Assembly: GCA_046233115.1 (NCBI GenBank)
Contig: JBJXHM010000001.1
Location: 62,001 to 126,000 of the forward strand
DNA: 64,000 nt
Origin: JACOMY01 sp046233115
Lineage (GTDB): Bacteria; Pseudomonadota; Alphaproteobacteria; Kiloniellales; JACOMY01
Direction: 5' to 3'
In this document: positions 18,354 through 26,389 of the stretch, one piece after another
Layout: each line of letters starts with the position of its first letter
Position numbering within the stretch: position 1 is the stretch's first letter
Made by a program: the position numbers and the translations under genes
The notes under the pieces: generated by a model
The model's input: the letters and a program-made list of their open reading frames with translations, nothing else
Told to the model about the DNA's origin: nothing
Database searches by the model: none

Positions 18354-19348
18354 GCCGCGGCGCCGGCCTCCCGGACGGTTTCGGCGATCAACTGATAGGA
18401 GCGCAGGCGCTTGGCGTGCTCGTAGACGTCGGAGACGATGATCAGCTCGTCGGCCGCCGTCTCCGCCACCAGAGCGTCGATGCCGGCGCGTACGGTCGCC
18501 GGCGCTCCGACGATGGAGCGTGCGAGCATCTGCAGGACCCGAGCCTTCTCCATGGGCGACCAGTAGCTCTCTATGTCGTCGATCGGCGGCTTGCCCAGGG
18601 CTCGCGCGCCACGGAAGATGTTAGTAAACGACATTTGCTGCGTGGTCGCCAGACGGCGCGCCTCACTGTCGCTGTCTGCGCAGATGACGTTGACCCCGAC
18701 CATGGCGTAGGGCCGCTGCAACTGCGCCGAGGGCTTGAAGCGGCTGCGGTAGAGTTCCAGCGCGGTCAGCAGGTGTTCCGGTGCGAAGTGCGAGGCGAAG
18801 GCATAGGGCAGGCCCAGCTCGGCAGCCAGGATGGCACCGAAGTGGCTGGAGCCCAGGATCCAGAGCGGGACCTCGGTGCCGGCCGCCGGGATCGCCTGGA
18901 TCGCCAGCCGCTCGGCGTCGGCCGAGAGATAGGCCTGCAGCTCGACCACATCCTGAGGGAAGCGGTCGGAGGCCTGCGGCGATCGGCGCAGGGCCTGCCA
19001 GGTGCGCTGGTCGGTGCCCGGTGCGCGCCCCAGGCCCAGGTCGATGCGGTCGGGAAAGAGCTGCGCCAGGGTGCCGAACTGCTCGGCGATCACCAGCGGT
19101 GAGTGGTTCGGCAGCATGATCCCGCCGGCGCCGACGCGGATCCGCTCCGTCCCCTCGGCGATATGGGCGATCACGACCGAGGTGGCGGCGCTGGCGATGC
19201 CCGGCAGGTTGTGGTGTTCGGCCACCCAGATCCGCTGGTAGCCCCAGCCCTCGGCGTGGCGGGCGAGATCGCGGGTGTTGGCCAGCGACTGGCGGGCATC
19301 GGTGTCTTCGGTGATGCGCACGAGGTCGAGAATCGACAGCGGCGGCAT
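18350..19348 (-). CDS. LLM-class flavin-dependent oxidoreductase (MsnO8/YhbW type)
   Basis: 332 residues with AGGAGC 5 bases before ATG. Luciferase-like fold: opening SILDLVRITE, then WVAEHHNLPGIASAATSV, GGIMLPNHSPLVIAEQFGTLA and LGLGRAPGTD, which are hallmarks of the MsnO8 subfamily. These FMN/F420-type barrels act on varied, mostly unknown, substrates. No cognate reductase is adjacent. Its 5' leader contains a perfect tandem 17-bp duplication. It is followed, with a 4-nt overlap, by the ChaC-like gene. Confidence 0.9.
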   Translation of the reverse strand: MPPLSILDLVRITEDTDARQSLANTRDLARHAEGWGYQRIWVAEHHNLPGIASAATSVVIAHIAEGTERIRVGAGGIMLPNHSPLVIAEQFGTLAQLFPDRIDLGLGRAPGTDQRTWQALRRSPQASDRFPQDVVELQAYLSADAERLAIQAIPAAGTEVPLWILGSSHFGAILAAELGLPYAFASHFAPEHLLTALELYRSRFKPSAQLQRPYAMVGVNVICADSDSEARRLATTQQMSFTNIFRGARALGKPPIDDIESYWSPMEKARVLQMLARSIVGAPATVRAGIDALVAETAADELIIVSDVYEHAKRLRSYQLIAETVREAGAAA

Positions 19349-19361
19349 GCCTTGCTCCTGG

Positions 19362-19395
19362 TTCTTCTAGTGACTGGGTTCTTCTAGTGACTGGG
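19362..19395. repeat. Perfect tandem 17-bp duplication
   Basis: TTCTTCTAGTGACTGGG occurs twice head to tail at 19362-19378 and 19379-19395 with no mismatch. It lies immediately upstream of the LLM oxidoreductase start, within its probable 5' untranslated leader. Confidence 0.95.
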
Positions 19396-19575
19396 GCACT
19401 ATGCCAGTTAGAGCTCGGGGACTGCGCTTAAAGTCGCGCCGGCCCGTGACAAGCTGTGATGACCAGGGCGACAAGGCCGCTCGAAGGCAGACGGCGTGCC
19501 GCCAAATGAGGCCAGACCCGCGCCACGGTCTACACACCCGCTTCACATTGCAGTGGCTAGAGACGTGCCATGCGA

Positions 19576-19605
19576 TTGACAAGCAACCGCGCGCAACAAT
19601 ATGGG
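19576..19605 (+). promoter_or_regulatory. Candidate sigma-70-type promoter of the macAB-nodT operon
   Basis: A perfect TTGACA (19576-19581) is followed after 18 bases by TATGGG (19600-19605). This would start transcription near 19612, about 95 bases before the first gene. The -10 match is poor, so this is tentative. Confidence 0.3.
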
Positions 19606-19706
19606 TAACGCTGGGTTTCGTAATATCTGGGCCGAGCGAATCCTACGCCCCTGGCGCGTTGATGCCGGCGGCCCGGCAGGCCCTGGTCCCCTGAAGAGAT
19701 TGAGCG

Positions 19707-21248
19707 ATGCGAATGACAGTATTGAGCGCTGGGTGGGCGCGCGCGAGCGGCGCGCGCGTGGAAGCCTACCGGTCCCCCCTCCGCAAGGCGACGCCATTTG
19801 CGGCCGTCCTCCTTCTGGCCGCTTGCGCGGTCGGCCCCGAGTATGAGACGCCGGACGTTGCAGTGCCGGCCAAGTGGTCCGACGATGCCGAGGTGCCACC
19901 GGAGCCGGCTCCGGCCCTGTCGGAGTGGTGGCGCCAGCTCGACGATCCGCAGCTCGACGCGCTGATCCAGGAGGCGATCGACGGCAACCTGGACGTCGCC
20001 AGCGCGAAGGCGCGCGTACGCGAGTCACGCGCGAGCTACCGCCAGGCCGGCGGAGCGCTCTGGCCTCAGGTCGATGCCTCGGGTGAGATTCAGCGCTCCT
20101 GGAGCAAGGGCCAGGTCTCGATCGACAATCAGGACACCAGCTTCGACGGCACGACCCAGTATCAGGCCGGCTTCGACGCGAGCTGGGAACTAGACATCTT
20201 CGGCGGCCTGCATCGCGATGTCGAGGCCGCCGGCTATGGTCTCGAGGCCTCGGAGGACGAGCTGCGCGCGACCCTCCTGACCCTGATCGGGGACGTCGCC
20301 TCCAACTATGCCGAACTGCGGGGCTACCAGGCCCGGATCGCGCTAGCCGAACGCACCGCCGCCTCACAGCGCCAGACCAGGGCGCTGACCCAGGCAAAGT
20401 ACCAGGCCGGCCTGACCACCGGTGCCGACGTGGCCAACGCCACCGGCATCACCACCAGCACCGAAGCTGATATCGAGGCACTGCAGGCAAGCTATGCCGA
20501 GACCTTGCACCGCCTGGGCGTCCTGCTGGGGCGCGACCCGGCGGCGCTGAAGGATCGCCTGGCGGACCCAACCGGGATCCCCGTGCCGCAGAAGGAGGTG
20601 CCGCTGGGGGTTCCGGCCGACATCCTGACCGCGCGTCCGGACGTGCGCCAGGCGGAGCGTGAGCTGGCGCAGTCGACCGCCTATATCGGCGCGGCCGAGG
20701 CCGACCGCTATCCCGACATCAGCCTGACCGGCAGCGTCGGCACCTCGGCGCTGAACCTGTTCGATCTCGCCGACATCACCTCGATCGCGGTGTCCCTGGG
20801 TCCCTCAATCACGATCCCGATCTTCAACGCCGGTCAGCTCGAGGCCGCGGTCGAGGTTGCCGAGGCTCAGCGCGACCAGTCATACATCGCCTTCCGCTCC
20901 GCGGTGCTCACCGCGCTGGAGGATGTCGAGAACGCCGCCGTGTCCCTGGCCCGCGAGCGCAAGAAGTACGACAAGCTGGCCCAGTCGGCGGCCGCCTACG
21001 GCGAGGCCAACCGTCTGGCTCGATCGCTCTACCAGAACGGCCTGACCTCCTTCCTGGAGGTGCTGGACGCCGAACGCTCGCAGTATTCGGCCGAGGACGC
21101 CCTGATCGTCAGCCGGGTGGCGATCACCACCAACTACATCGCGCTGAACAAGGCGCTGGGTGGCGGCTGGGACGGTGCGGTCGATACCACGACGCTGGAG
21201 ATCGTCGACCAGAACACCGGCCCGCACCTGCGCAGGGCGAAGGACTAG
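19707..21248 (+). CDS. NodT/TolC-family outer-membrane efflux lipoprotein
   Basis: 513 residues with a lipoprotein-type signal: hydrophobic FAAVLLLAACAVGPEY with lipobox LLAAC. Two tandem outer-membrane efflux (OEP) domains follow; ARPDVRQAERELA and YPDISLTGSVGTS are typical, and the end has GLTSFLEVLDAERSQYSAED. Forms the outer-membrane channel for the adaptor and pump encoded directly downstream (10 bases to macA). The N-terminal 25 residues before the hydrophobic stretch are unusually long for a signal peptide, so a later start is possible. Confidence 0.92.
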   Translation: MRMTVLSAGWARASGARVEAYRSPLRKATPFAAVLLLAACAVGPEYETPDVAVPAKWSDDAEVPPEPAPALSEWWRQLDDPQLDALIQEAIDGNLDVASAKARVRESRASYRQAGGALWPQVDASGEIQRSWSKGQVSIDNQDTSFDGTTQYQAGFDASWELDIFGGLHRDVEAAGYGLEASEDELRATLLTLIGDVASNYAELRGYQARIALAERTAASQRQTRALTQAKYQAGLTTGADVANATGITTSTEADIEALQASYAETLHRLGVLLGRDPAALKDRLADPTGIPVPQKEVPLGVPADILTARPDVRQAERELAQSTAYIGAAEADRYPDISLTGSVGTSALNLFDLADITSIAVSLGPSITIPIFNAGQLEAAVEVAEAQRDQSYIAFRSAVLTALEDVENAAVSLARERKKYDKLAQSAAAYGEANRLARSLYQNGLTSFLEVLDAERSQYSAEDALIVSRVAITTNYIALNKALGGGWDGAVDTTTLEIVDQNTGPHLRRAKD

Positions 21249-21257
21249 AGACCTCTC

Positions 21258-22520
21258 ATGGCCACAGCGGTCGCACGAGGAACGGCACCGGCGCAGCGGA
21301 CGCGGAAGGGCCGTAGGCTGCTGCGCCGCCTGGTCTTCCTGGCCGTTGTTCTGCTGGCCGCGGGCGGGCTCGCGGTGGCCTACAAGGACCGCCTCTTCGC
21401 GGCCCAGGGCACCAGCTACCTCACCGCCAAGGTGGGCCGGGGCGACATCGAGGACTCGGTGCTCGCCACCGGCATCCTGAAGCCGGTGCGCCTGGTCGCG
21501 GTCGGCGCCCAGGTCTCCGGCCGGCTGACCTCGCTGAAGGTCGAGGTCGGCGACAGGGTCGAGAGCGGCGCCCTGCTGGCCGAGATCGATTCCCTGCCGC
21601 AGCAGAACGCGCTGCGCACTGCCGAGGCCACCCTGCAGCGCACCAAGGCCGAGCGCGACGAGAAGGTCGCCTCGCTGGCCTACGCCAAGGCGGCGGTCTC
21701 CCGGCAGGAAAAGGCGATGAAGCAGAAGGCGGCCTCGCGCGACGACTACGAGGCGGCCCTGGCGACGATGCGCGAGACCGAGGCGCAGATCGCGGCACTG
21801 GAGGCCGACATCCTGGCTGGCGAGGTGGCGGTGGAGACTGCGCAGATCGACCTGGACTACACCAAGATCACCGCGCCAATCGATGGCACCGTCTTGTCGG
21901 TGGTGACCCAGGAGGGCCAGACGGTCAACGCCTCGCAGTCGGCACCGACCATCGTCATCCTGGGAGAGCTGGGGGTGATGCGGGTCCGGGCCGAGATCTC
22001 GGAGGCCGACGTGGTCAGGGTGAAACCGGGCCAGCGTGCCTACTTCACCATCATCGGCGACCCCGACCGGCGCTACGAGACCGAACTGGCCTCGATCGAG
22101 CCGGCGCCGGAATCGATCGTCGACGACAGCAGCATCTCCAGCTCCAGCAGTTCCTCCGGCAGCACCTCGACCGAGGCGATCTACTACAACGGCGTCTTCG
22201 ACGTGCCAAATCCGGACGGGGATCTGCGCACCTACATGACCGCTGAGGTCCACATCGTCCTGGGCGAGGCCCAGGATGTGCTGACCCTGCCGGTCGGCGC
22301 GCTCGGCAGCCGCAACCAGGATGGCAGCTACAGCGTGCAGGTGATCGGCGCCACTGGGGCGGTCGAGCCGCGGCGCGTCGAGATCGGCCTCAACGACAAG
22401 ATCCTGGCCGAGGTGCGCTCCGGCCTCGAGGAGGGCGACCGGGTGGTGATCGGCCAGGGTTCCAGCAGTGGCGAGGGCGCGGGGAGCCGGTCGGTCCGGG
22501 TGCCGCGGATGGGGCTCTAG
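21258..22520 (+). CDS. macA: MacA-like periplasmic adaptor of an ABC efflux pump
   Basis: 420 residues. An N-terminal membrane anchor (LVFLAVVLLAAGGLAVAY) precedes the biotinyl-lipoyl-like half (GDIEDSVLATG, VGAQVSGRLTSLKVEVGD), an alpha-helical hairpin and the second lipoyl half (ITAPIDGTVLS). A Ser-rich stretch of about 15 residues (SSISSSSSSSG) lies before YYNGVFDVPNPDG, as in other MacA proteins. It couples the inner-membrane MacB to the outer-membrane channel. The stop TAG is directly followed by the macB ATG. Confidence 0.93.
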   Translation: MATAVARGTAPAQRTRKGRRLLRRLVFLAVVLLAAGGLAVAYKDRLFAAQGTSYLTAKVGRGDIEDSVLATGILKPVRLVAVGAQVSGRLTSLKVEVGDRVESGALLAEIDSLPQQNALRTAEATLQRTKAERDEKVASLAYAKAAVSRQEKAMKQKAASRDDYEAALATMRETEAQIAALEADILAGEVAVETAQIDLDYTKITAPIDGTVLSVVTQEGQTVNASQSAPTIVILGELGVMRVRAEISEADVVRVKPGQRAYFTIIGDPDRRYETELASIEPAPESIVDDSSISSSSSSSGSTSTEAIYYNGVFDVPNPDGDLRTYMTAEVHIVLGEAQDVLTLPVGALGSRNQDGSYSVQVIGATGAVEPRRVEIGLNDKILAEVRSGLEEGDRVVIGQGSSSGEGAGSRSVRVPRMGL

Positions 22521-24491
22521 ATGGCCGAGCCGCTGATCGTCCTCGAGGGCATCTGTCGCGACTATCCCGCCGGCGAGGGGCTGGTCCGGGTGCTGGACGG
22601 GATCGACCTGGTGATCGAGAAGGGCGAATTCGTGGCGATCGTCGGTGCATCGGGCTCCGGCAAGTCGACCCTGATGAACCTCCTCGGCTGCCTCGACCGG
22701 CCCAGCGAGGGCAGCTATCGCATTGCCGGCCAGGAGACCGGCGCCCTCGACGTCGACCGTCTGGCCGAGCTGCGGCGCGAGTACTTCGGCTTCATCTTTC
22801 AGCGCTACCACCTGCTGACCCACCTCTCCGCCCTGGGCAACGTCGAGATCCCGGCGCTCTACGCCGGCCAGCCGCCGGAACGCCGCCAGACGCGGGCGGC
22901 CGGGCTGCTTTCGCGCCTTGGCATGGAGGATCGCCTGAACCACCGGCCGGGCCAGCTCTCGGGCGGTCAGCAGCAGCGGGTCTCGATCGCGCGCGCGCTG
23001 ATGAACGACGCCCAGGTGATTCTGGCCGACGAGCCGACCGGCGCCTTGGACCGGCAGAGCGGCGAGGAGGTGCTGACCATCCTCCGCGAGCTGCACGAAG
23101 AGGGCAAGACCGTGATCGTGGTCACCCACGACATGGAGGTCGCCAAGCGTGCCGGCCGCATCGTCGAGGTGAGCGACGGCCGCATCCTCGCCGACCGGCT
23201 GGTCCCCGGGGAGGACGAGGGGCTGGGCGGTGCCGCGCAGCCGCGCGATCGGTCGGACACTGCCGGGCACGCGGCCTCCTTGCGGGCGCGCCTCGACCGC
23301 TTCGGCGAGACCTTCCGCATGGCGCTGCTGTCGATGCTGGCGCACCGCCTGCGCAGCCTCCTGACCATGCTGGGCATCGTCATCGGCATCGCCTCGGTGG
23401 TCTGCATGGTGGCGCTGGGCGCCGGCTCGACCGAGCGGGTGCTGGCCAACATCAGCCGGCTCGGCACCAACACCTTGGAGGTCTTTCCCGGCAAGGACTT
23501 CGGCGACGTCCGGGCCGGCAAGGTCACCACCCTGGTGGTCGCCGATGCCGAGGAACTGGCCAAGCAGCCCTACGTCGCCGCGGCGACCCCGACCGTCACC
23601 AGCAGCAAGACCGTCCGCTACGCTGCATTGGAGGCCAATGCCCAGGTGAACGGAGTCGGCGAGCAGTACTTCGACGCCAAGGGTAGCAGGCTGATGGACG
23701 GCCGCCTCTTCGACGCCGACAGCGTGCGGCGGCGCAGCCAGGAGGCGGTGATCGACGAGAACACCCTGAAGACCTTCTTCGGCGGCAGCAGTGCGGCCGC
23801 GCTGGGCCAGGTGCTCCTGGTCGGCAGCATGCCGGCACGCGTGGTCGGCGTGGTGGCGACCCAGCAGGGCGGCTTCGGCTCCAGCCAGAACCTTTCGGTC
23901 TATCTGCCCTACACCACCCTGCAGACCCGGCTGCTGGGCAGCACCAGCCTGCGCAGCATCACCCTCCGGATCGCCAGCGACACCACCCCGGCGCTGGCCG
24001 AGCAGGCGGTCGACAGCCTGCTGATCCGCCGGCACGGCAGCAAGGACTTCTTCATCCTCAACACCGACGACATCCGCCAGACCATCACCAGCACCACCGA
24101 GACCATGACCCTGCTGATCGCTGCCATCGCGGTGATCTCGCTGGTGGTCGGCGGGATCGGGGTGATGAACATCATGCTGGTCTCGGTCTCGGAGCGTACC
24201 GGCGAGATCGGCGTGCGCATGGCCGTGGGTGCCCGGCAGAGCGACATCCTGCAACAGTTCCTGATCGAGGCCCTGCTGGTCTGCCTGATCGGCGGGGTCA
24301 TCGGCATCGGCGCGGCCTTCGGCGTCGGCGCCCTCTTCGAGGTCCTGGGCTCCAGCTTCGCCCTGGTCTACTCCACGACCTCGATCGTCGCCGCCTTCGT
24401 CTCCTCCAGCCTGATCGGCATCGTCTTCGGCTATCTGCCGGCGCGCAGCGCCTCGCACCTGGATCCGGTGGCGGCCCTGGCGCGGGAGTGA
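22521..24491 (+). CDS. macB: MacB-like ABC efflux ATPase/permease
   Basis: 656 residues with the MacB half-transporter layout. ABC ATPase: Walker A GASGSGKSTLMNLLGCLDRP, signature LSGGQQQRVSIARAL, Walker B VILADEPTGALD. Then a membrane half: first TM around LLTMLGIVIGIASVVCMVALG, a large periplasmic domain, and three C-terminal TM helices with the FtsX-type SERTGEIGVRMAVGARQ. MacB homologues export macrolides, lipopeptides, enterotoxin or haem; the substrate here cannot be told from sequence. With MacA and NodT it makes a complete tripartite pump. Confidence 0.94.
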   Translation: MAEPLIVLEGICRDYPAGEGLVRVLDGIDLVIEKGEFVAIVGASGSGKSTLMNLLGCLDRPSEGSYRIAGQETGALDVDRLAELRREYFGFIFQRYHLLTHLSALGNVEIPALYAGQPPERRQTRAAGLLSRLGMEDRLNHRPGQLSGGQQQRVSIARALMNDAQVILADEPTGALDRQSGEEVLTILRELHEEGKTVIVVTHDMEVAKRAGRIVEVSDGRILADRLVPGEDEGLGGAAQPRDRSDTAGHAASLRARLDRFGETFRMALLSMLAHRLRSLLTMLGIVIGIASVVCMVALGAGSTERVLANISRLGTNTLEVFPGKDFGDVRAGKVTTLVVADAEELAKQPYVAAATPTVTSSKTVRYAALEANAQVNGVGEQYFDAKGSRLMDGRLFDADSVRRRSQEAVIDENTLKTFFGGSSAAALGQVLLVGSMPARVVGVVATQQGGFGSSQNLSVYLPYTTLQTRLLGSTSLRSITLRIASDTTPALAEQAVDSLLIRRHGSKDFFILNTDDIRQTITSTTETMTLLIAAIAVISLVVGGIGVMNIMLVSVSERTGEIGVRMAVGARQSDILQQFLIEALLVCLIGGVIGIGAAFGVGALFEVLGSSFALVYSTTSIVAAFVSSSLIGIVFGYLPARSASHLDPVAALARE

Positions 24492-24738
24492 GCGAAGCCC
24501 CCTTCGAGGGCACACATCCTGAATCTCTGTTCGGACCGGCTACCGGCGGGCTGTGCCGCGCGGACCCGTTCCTGCTGCGGGTTCGGGCAGATGCCAACAA
24601 TGTTGCCACGATTCTGCACTGAATTTGATCAATATTTAAGCATTAAGAAAATATGACTAAAATTCGACCTTCTTTCCTTGACAGTCTCTTCGCACCTGCA
24701 ACAAGGTTTTCCCGTCGCACAGCAGAAGGACTCGTCCT

Positions 24739-24754
24739 TGGCGCAAGTCTTGCG
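24739..24754 (+). promoter_or_regulatory. Candidate sigma-54 (RpoN) promoter for urtABCDE
   Basis: TGGCGCAAGTCTTGCG has the invariant GG and GC dinucleotides exactly 10 bases apart and differs from TGGCACG-N4-TTGCW at three specified positions. Transcription would start near 24765, giving a leader of about 200 bases. Urea transporters are classic NtrC/RpoN targets. Confidence 0.55.
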
Positions 24755-24821
24755 GTTTGGGGGGGAAAGTCGATCTGGCGACAGGGAGTGCGCGGAGGCA
24801 GGCCAGCTTGGCGGTGAAACC

Positions 24822-24841
24822 TGCCCCCACGCTTGGGTGCA
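24822..24841. promoter_or_regulatory. GC-rich dyad in urt leader
   Basis: TGCCCCCACG / CTTGGGTGCA form an imperfect 20-bp dyad (8 of 10 positions symmetric). It resembles NtrC sites (TGCACC-N5-GGTGCA), but its spacing is 3 bases too long and it lies downstream of the proposed promoter. Regulator unknown. Confidence 0.3.
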
Positions 24842-24967
24842 ACGTAAGCTGCAGAGGAACACTAGGCCGCGGCTCGCACAGAGTGCAAGCAAGCCTGTCC
24901 GCTGCTGTCCGATCGATCGGTCGGGGCGGCGCGTAGCCGCGCAGCCTGGTATCCCAAGGGGAGATCT

Positions 24968-26251
24968 ATGAAAGCTAGACTGGCTGCTTTGGCATTGGCA
25001 GCAGCGACTGGGTGGGCTGCGGCCGCCCAGGCCGCGGACGACACCATCAAGGTGGGCGTCCTGCATTCGCTGTCCGGTACCATGGCGATCTCTGAGACCA
25101 CGTTGAAGGACGCGGTCTTGATGATGATCGAGAAGCAGAACGAGAAGGGCGGCCTGCTGGGCAAGAAGCTGGAGGCCGTGGTGGTCGACCCGGCGTCCGA
25201 CTGGCCGCTGTTCGCCGAGAAGGCGCGTGAGCTCCTGGAGGTGGACAAGGTTGCGGTGGTCTTCGGCTGCTGGACTTCGGTGTCCCGCAAGTCGGTGCTG
25301 CCGGTCTTCGAGGAGCTGAACGGCCTGCTGTTCTACCCCGTCCAGTATGAGGGCGAGGAATCGCAGCGCAACGTCTTCTACACCGGTGCGGCGCCGAACC
25401 AGCAGGCCATTCCGGCCGTCGACTACCTGATGGATCAGGGCGTCGAGCGCTGGGTCCTAGCCGGCACCGATTACGTCTATCCGCGCACGACCAACAAGAT
25501 CCTGGAGACCTATCTCAAGGATAGCGGCGTCGCCGAGGAAGACATCATGATCAACTACACGCCCTTCGGTCATTCCGATTGGCAGACCATCGTCTCCGAC
25601 ATCAAGGCCTTCGGCTCGGCCGGCAAGAAGACCGCCGTGGTCTCCACCATCAACGGTGACGCCAACGTTCCTTTCTATAAGGAGCTCGGCAACCAGGGCA
25701 TCGCCGCCACCGACATCCCCGTCGTCGCCTTCTCGGTCGGCGAAGAGGAACTGGCCGGCATCGACACCGCGCCGCTGGTCGGTCACCTGGCCGCCTGGAA
25801 CTACTTCATGTCGGTCGACAGCGAGGCCAACGACGAGTTCATCGAGGACTGGATCAAGTTCATCGGCGACGAGAACCGCGTGACCAACGATCCCATGGAG
25901 GCCACCTACATCGGCTTCAACATGTGGGTGAAGGCGGTCGAGAAGGCCGGTACCACCGATCCCGACGCCGTGATCGACGCCATCGTCGGCGTCAGCGTGC
26001 CGAACCTCTCCGGCGGCTACTCGGCGATGATGCCGAACCACCACATCACCAAGCCGGTCCTGATCGGCGAGATCCAGGACGACGGCCAGTTCGAGACGGT
26101 CTACGAGACCCCCGGCCTGGTGGTCGGCGATGCCTGGTCCGACTACCTGCCGGACTCCAAGCCGCTGATCTCCGACTGGCGGAAGCCCTTGAACTGCGGA
26201 AACTTCAACACCGAGACCGGCCGTTGCGGCGGCAAGGGTACGGACGGCTGA
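24968..26251 (+). CDS. urtA: Urea ABC transporter substrate-binding protein UrtA
   Basis: 427 residues with a signal peptide (ALALAAATGWAAAAQA, cleavage before ADDTIK). The mature protein starts IKVGVLHSLSGTMAISE, a type I periplasmic binding fold of the branched-chain amino acid/urea group, with GCWTSVSRKSVLPVFEE, NGLLFYPVQYEGEE and MMPNHHITKPV blocks that are diagnostic for UrtA. Captures urea in the periplasm for UrtBCDE. AAGGGGAG precedes the ATG. Hairpins directly downstream probably raise its expression relative to the rest of the operon. Confidence 0.96.
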   Translation: MKARLAALALAAATGWAAAAQAADDTIKVGVLHSLSGTMAISETTLKDAVLMMIEKQNEKGGLLGKKLEAVVVDPASDWPLFAEKARELLEVDKVAVVFGCWTSVSRKSVLPVFEELNGLLFYPVQYEGEESQRNVFYTGAAPNQQAIPAVDYLMDQGVERWVLAGTDYVYPRTTNKILETYLKDSGVAEEDIMINYTPFGHSDWQTIVSDIKAFGSAGKKTAVVSTINGDANVPFYKELGNQGIAATDIPVVAFSVGEEELAGIDTAPLVGHLAAWNYFMSVDSEANDEFIEDWIKFIGDENRVTNDPMEATYIGFNMWVKAVEKAGTTDPDAVIDAIVGVSVPNLSGGYSAMMPNHHITKPVLIGEIQDDGQFETVYETPGLVVGDAWSDYLPDSKPLISDWRKPLNCGNFNTETGRCGGKGTDG

Positions 26252-26267
26252 TGAAGTTGGGGTAAGT

Positions 26268-26290
26268 CCCCGGGATCCTTGATCCCGGGG
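26268..26290. terminator. urtA-urtB intergenic hairpin 1
   Basis: CCCCGGGATC (26268-26277), loop CTT, GATCCCGGGG (26281-26290): a perfect 10-bp stem starting 16 bases after the urtA stop. Strong enough to protect the urtA mRNA 3' end. Confidence 0.7.
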
Positions 26291-26299
26291 GCACCCGGC

Positions 26300-26342
26300 G
26301 CCCGAGAGGCGGTCTGGCTTCTCCTGCCTCTCGGGCGTCTTT
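26300..26342 (+). terminator. urtA-urtB intergenic hairpin 2 with T-tract (attenuator)
   Basis: GCCCGAGAGGC (26300-26310) pairs perfectly with GCCTCTCGGGC (26326-26336) across a 15-nt loop and is followed by GTCTTTT. This looks like an intrinsic terminator that would let only part of the transcription continue into urtB. Confidence 0.7.
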
Positions 26343-26389
26343 TCCCGCCGCGTCACCCGAACGCGCCCACGAGCGAGAGTTCCTCGACC

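Larger units (their letters stand above)
19349..19706. other. Divergent intergenic region between LLM oxidoreductase and efflux operon
   Basis: No gene seen. It holds the 17-bp tandem duplication (19362-19395) next to the leftward gene and a possible promoter (19576-19605) for the rightward efflux operon. The remainder carries no clear structure. Confidence 0.5.
24492..24967. promoter_or_regulatory. urt operon control region (intergenic)
   Basis: No gene seen in 476 bases. A short AT-rich block (about 24620-24665) contains GATCAATATTTAA, close to the IHF consensus. A sigma-54-like element (24739-24754) and a GC-rich dyad (24822-24841) follow, and the leader ends with AAGGGGAG before urtA. 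The combination resembles a nitrogen-regulated control region; this is inference. Confidence 0.5.

Noticed and set aside
20880..24515. Very long open frame (over 1200 codons) on the minus strand
   Set aside because: It is antisense to nodT, macA and macB, whose families are certain. Its predicted protein is a His/Gln/Asp-rich shadow typical of high-GC coding DNA.
24678..24706. TTGACA followed at 17 bases by ACAAGG as a urtA promoter
   Set aside because: The -10 match is negligible; the sigma-54-like site downstream is better supported.
24822..24841. NtrC binding site
   Set aside because: The arms resemble NtrC half-sites, but the spacing is wrong and the site lies downstream of the proposed promoter; I list it only as a dyad.
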